A stretch of 7,964 bases of DNA from Acidobacteriota bacterium (lineage in GTDB: Bacteria > Acidobacteriota > Thermoanaerobaculia > Multivoradales > JAHEKO01): the NCBI GenBank assembly GCA_027296385.1, contig JAPUJD010000138.1, forward strand, positions 1 through 7,964, in the 5' to 3' direction. Of this stretch, positions 5,689 to 7,964 are shown piece after piece. Each line of letters opens with the position of its first letter. Positions within the stretch are counted from its first letter, which is position 1. The position numbers were made by a program, and so were the translations under genes. The notes below the pieces were generated by a model. That model saw only the letters and a list, made by a program, of their open reading frames with translations, made no database searches and was not told the DNA's origin.

Positions 5689-7964
5689 GCCAGCGGACGG
5701 AGATTCCGCCGTTCGCGGAGCTCGAGTTCGACGCGGTGGCGGCGATGATGTCACCGGGCGCCGAGCCCCGCATCCCAGGAACTCGTCGCGCCAAGGGCGA
5801 TCGTCGTCGGGGCGAAAGGCGTTCCGGCAAGGACCGGCGAATACGCGAAGGCAAGGCTCCGGGCGTTGAGCGCCGAAGCGGGCGCGAGCGGCGGGTCAGC
5901 CTGATGAAGCGTGCGGCCGATAACCGCCGGGGTGGCGACGACCGTCGTAGCACCGAGAGGCGCGGCGGCACCGAGCGGCGGGCGCAAGACGCTGCACCCC
6001 CTGACGACGAGAGGCGCTCGGGAGACGAGCGTCGTAGTGCAACCGGCCGCCGGGGTTCCGAGAACCGGCGATCCGGTGCCGACCGACGCCGCGGCGAACG
6101 CCGGAGCGGTACCGACCGGCGGCAAGTCGTCGGCCAGCCGCCAGCCGAGGAGCGCCGTTCAGGAGTCGATCGCCGCATGACGCCCGACAGCCGTTCCGGG
6201 CGTGAGCGACGCTTAGCACGCACCCGCCGGAGCACTCCGGAGCTGACCACCGAGGGCATCGGCCACAAGTCGCTCTACACTCCTGCCGACCTCGACGGTG
6301 TCGACTACCTCGGCACCGCTCCCGGCTTCGCGCCATACGTTCGCGGCCCCTACACCACGATGTATGTCCGCCGCCCGTGGACCATCCGTCAGTACGCCGG
6401 CTTCTCCACCGCCGAGGAATCGAACGCGTTCTACCGCCGCAACCTGGCGGCCGGCCAGAGGGGCCTGTCGATCGCCTTCGACCTCGCCACTCACCGCGGC
6501 TACGACTCCGATCATCCCCGGGTCAAGGGCGACGTCGGCATGGCCGGGGTGGCGATCGACTCGATCCTCGACATGCGTATCCTCTTCGCCGGCATCCCGC
6601 TCGACGAGATGAGCGTCTCGATGACCATGAACGGCGCTGTCCTGCCGGTGATGGCGCTCTATATCCTCGCCGCACAGGAACAGGGCGTCGCCGCCAAGAA
6701 GCTCACCGGGACCATCCAGAATGACGTGCTCAAGGAGTTCATGGTCCGCAACACCTACATCTACCCGCCGGCGCCGTCGATGCGGATCGTCGCCGACATC
6801 TTCGCCTACACCGCCGAGAAGATGCCCCGCTTCCACTCGATCTCGGTCTCCGGCTACCACATGCAGGAGGCCGGGGCGACACTCGACCTGGAGCTCGGCT
6901 ACACCCTGGCGGACGGCATCGAATACGTCCGTGCCGGCATCGCCGCCGGCCTCGACGTCGACGCCTTCGCGCCCCGCATTTCCTTCTTCTTCTGCACCGG
7001 CATGAACTTCTTCGTCGAGATCGCCAAGCTGCGTGCCGCGCGTCTGCTGTGGGCCGAGCTCATGCAGGAGTTCGGGCCCCGGGAGGAGAAGAGCTCGATG
7101 CTGCGCACCCACTGCCAGACCTCGGGCTGGTCGCTCACCGCCCAGGACATCTACAACAACGTCGTGCGCACGGCTGTCGAGGCGATGGCGGCCACCCAGG
7201 GCGGCACGCAGTCACTGCATACCAACGCCTTCGACGAGGCGCTGGCTCTGCCCACCGACTTCTCCGCTCGCATCGCCCGCAACACTCAGCTTCAACTGCA
7301 GCACGAGTCCGGCACCTGCCGGGTGGTCGATCCCTGGGGCGGCAGCTACTACGTCGAGCGCCTGACCCACGATCTCGCCGAGCGCGCCCGCGCGCACATC
7401 CGCGAGGTCGAAGAGCTCGGCGGCATGGTCAAGGCCATCGAGCAGGGGCTACCCAAGCTCAGGATCGAGGAGGCCGCCACCCGCGCCCAGGCCCGGATCG
7501 ACTCCGGCGAGCAGGTCGTCGTCGGGGTCAACAAGTACCGCACCGACGACGAGGACGAGGTCGAGGAGCTCGGCGGCATGGTCAAGGCCCTCGAGCAGGG
7601 CCTGCCCAAGCTCAGGATCGAGGAGGCCGCCGCCCGCCGCCAGGCCCGGACCGACCGCGGCGAGGAGGTGATCGTCGGGGTCAACAAGTACCGGGTGGAA
7701 AACGAGGCGCCGCCGGAGATTCTGGATATCGACAACGCCGCCGTGCGCGACCGCCAGGTCAAGCGCTTGGCGCGCCTCCGCAAGGAGCGCGACGAAGCGG
7801 CCTGCCAGGCGGCGCTGGAGGCGCTTCGCCAGGCGGCGGCCAGCGGCGAGGGCAACCTGCTGGCGCTCTCGATCGAGGCCACGCGCGCACGCGGCAGCGT
7901 CGGCGAAATTTCCTCTGCCCTGGAGTCCGTCTTCACCCGCCACCGTCCGGTGGTCCGCAGCATC
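5685..7964 (+). CDS. mutB: Methylmalonyl-CoA mutase large subunit (MutB), with Arg-rich insertion and internal duplication; 3' partial
   Basis: MutB is the catalytic, B12-dependent subunit converting (R)-methylmalonyl-CoA to succinyl-CoA. The window holds 760 codons with no stop. Residues 5-20 (TEIPPFAELEFDAVAA) resemble the usual N-terminal strap. Residues 33-182 are an Arg-rich hexad array foreign to the family. The normal sequence resumes at about 185 (TPELTTEGIGHKSLY). The barrel has GPYTTMYVRRPWTIRQYAGFS (221-241; Tyr237 matches Tyr89 of the Propionibacterium enzyme), Arg355 (EFMVRNTYIYPP, matching Arg207) and His392 (SGYHMQEAGAT, matching His244), so methylmalonyl-CoA specificity is intact. 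A 51-residue segment (574-624) is repeated at 625-675. The linker then continues normally to the window end (RHRPVVRSI), just before the expected B12-binding domain. GTG 5685 is chosen for its Shine-Dalgarno, its overlap with mutA and the strap. MutB homologues I recall have one copy of the duplicated segment and no Arg array. Confidence 0.92.
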   Translation, partial: MSQRTEIPPFAELEFDAVAAMMSPGAEPRIPGTRRAKGDRRRGERRSGKDRRIREGKAPGVERRSGRERRVSLMKRAADNRRGGDDRRSTERRGGTERRAQDAAPPDDERRSGDERRSATGRRGSENRRSGADRRRGERRSGTDRRQVVGQPPAEERRSGVDRRMTPDSRSGRERRLARTRRSTPELTTEGIGHKSLYTPADLDGVDYLGTAPGFAPYVRGPYTTMYVRRPWTIRQYAGFSTAEESNAFYRRNLAAGQRGLSIAFDLATHRGYDSDHPRVKGDVGMAGVAIDSILDMRILFAGIPLDEMSVSMTMNGAVLPVMALYILAAQEQGVAAKKLTGTIQNDVLKEFMVRNTYIYPPAPSMRIVADIFAYTAEKMPRFHSISVSGYHMQEAGATLDLELGYTLADGIEYVRAGIAAGLDVDAFAPRISFFFCTGMNFFVEIAKLRAARLLWAELMQEFGPREEKSSMLRTHCQTSGWSLTAQDIYNNVVRTAVEAMAATQGGTQSLHTNAFDEALALPTDFSARIARNTQLQLQHESGTCRVVDPWGGSYYVERLTHDLAERARAHIREVEELGGMVKAIEQGLPKLRIEEAATRAQARIDSGEQVVVGVNKYRTDDEDEVEELGGMVKALEQGLPKLRIEEAAARRQARTDRGEEVIVGVNKYRVENEAPPEILDIDNAAVRDRQVKRLARLRKERDEAACQAALEALRQAAASGEGNLLALSIEATRARGSVGEISSALESVFTRHRPVVRSI
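5781..6230 (+). repeat. Coding array of about 18 Arg-rich hexads within mutB
   Basis: This stretch encodes MutB residues 33-182, an array of imperfect hexads of the form [D/E/N/T]-R-R-[S/G]-G-x. ERR/DRR-type cores start at residues 33, 39, 44, 50, 62, 68, 80, 86, 91, 97, 109, 115, 121, 127, 133, 138, 144, 156, 162, 174 and 180. Spacing is mostly 6, sometimes 5 or 12. The phase stays on one register from 109 to 180 apart from one offset unit at 138. The Arg codons are mixed (CGT, CGA, CGG, CGC, AGG), so the unit is kept as protein rather than as a recent DNA repeat. The segment should be disordered and strongly charged, with alternating basic and acidic residues. Its function is unknown. Confidence 0.85.
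7404..7709 (+). repeat. Two-copy 153-bp in-frame tandem duplication in mutB
   Basis: Copy 1 is 7404-7556 and copy 2 is 7557-7709. By hand alignment they match at 132 of 153 bases and 40 of 51 residues, with no gap. Each copy encodes EVEELGGMVKA[I/L]EQGLPKL through GVNKYR, the segment just after the barrel that occurs once in MutB homologues I know. Copy 1 keeps the family-like ARIDSG. Copy 2 has ARTDRG but joins the normal downstream sequence (APPEILDIDNAAV). Shared silent choices, including an AGG Arg codon, point to duplication within this gene rather than recombination with mutA or icmF. The sequence divergence argues against an assembly artefact. Confidence 0.93.

Noticed and set aside
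6177..6179. ATG as the true mutB start
   Set aside because: It would leave about 490 bp of uninterrupted open frame unexplained, ignores the GTGA overlap with mutA and the GAGG site, and discards a strap that resembles normal MutB N-termini. It is not fully excluded without protein data.
5645..6268. 207-codon Arg/Ser-rich open frame on the minus strand opposite the mutB N-terminal array
   Set aside because: The array of Arg codons reads open in most frames because of its base composition. Only the + frame connects to a known start, ribosome site, strap and the MutB core.
7404..7709. Assembly error as the explanation for the duplicated segment
   Set aside because: The copies differ at 21 of 153 bases, including amino-acid changes. 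A mis-assembled single copy would give near-identical sequence.
1..7964. tRNA, rRNA, CRISPR array, insertion sequence or riboswitch (including a cobalamin riboswitch before icmF)
   Set aside because: No cloverleaf, regularly spaced direct repeats with unique spacers, transposase or terminal inverted repeats were seen. The non-coding stretch before icmF is too short for a full cobalamin riboswitch and I see no B12-box-like sequence.

Overview
The window is a high-GC bacterial segment with every convincing gene on the + strand. It is dominated by three adenosylcobalamin-dependent acyl-CoA mutase genes in the order icmF – mutA – mutB. Codon bias (strong C/G at third positions in the mutase cores) and this cluster would fit Acidobacteriota (for example Thermoanaerobaculia-like lineages) or a similar high-GC, non-actinobacterial group. 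That placement is inference only; no rRNA or other marker gene is present.

Layout. Positions 1-380 hold the 3' part of an unrecognised gene, possibly ending in a TPR-like helical pair. A well-placed GGAGG and an ATGA overlap then lead into a 27-codon reading frame (377-460). It looks like the first residues of a Ser/Thr-kinase-type protein cut short by a stop. Positions 461-518 are non-coding upstream of icmF. icmF (519-3971) encodes a fused isobutyryl-CoA mutase: B12-binding domain, MeaI-type GTPase, linker, mutase barrel. A 52-bp gap with an imperfect hairpin and a possible -10 element precedes mutA (4024-5688), the non-catalytic small subunit of methylmalonyl-CoA mutase, which stops where a C-terminal B12-like domain would normally begin. 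mutB starts at a GTG (5685) overlapping the mutA stop by 4 nt and runs off the end of the window before its B12-binding domain.

Function. Together the genes would interconvert isobutyryl-CoA and n-butyryl-CoA (IcmF) and (R)-methylmalonyl-CoA and succinyl-CoA (MutAB). These reactions fit valine/isoleucine, odd-chain or propionate metabolism. The IcmF GTPase domain services its own cofactor; no separate MeaB, epimerase or adenosyltransferase gene lies in the window.

Most notable. The mutB product carries two changes that I do not know from the family. The first is a roughly 150-residue Arg-rich array of about 18 imperfect hexads ([D/E]RR[S/G]Gx), inserted between a recognisable MutB N-terminal strap and the catalytic barrel. 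The second is an in-frame 153-bp tandem duplication (51 residues, 40/51 identical) just after the barrel. With the shortened MutA, this suggests a structurally remodelled methylmalonyl-CoA mutase.
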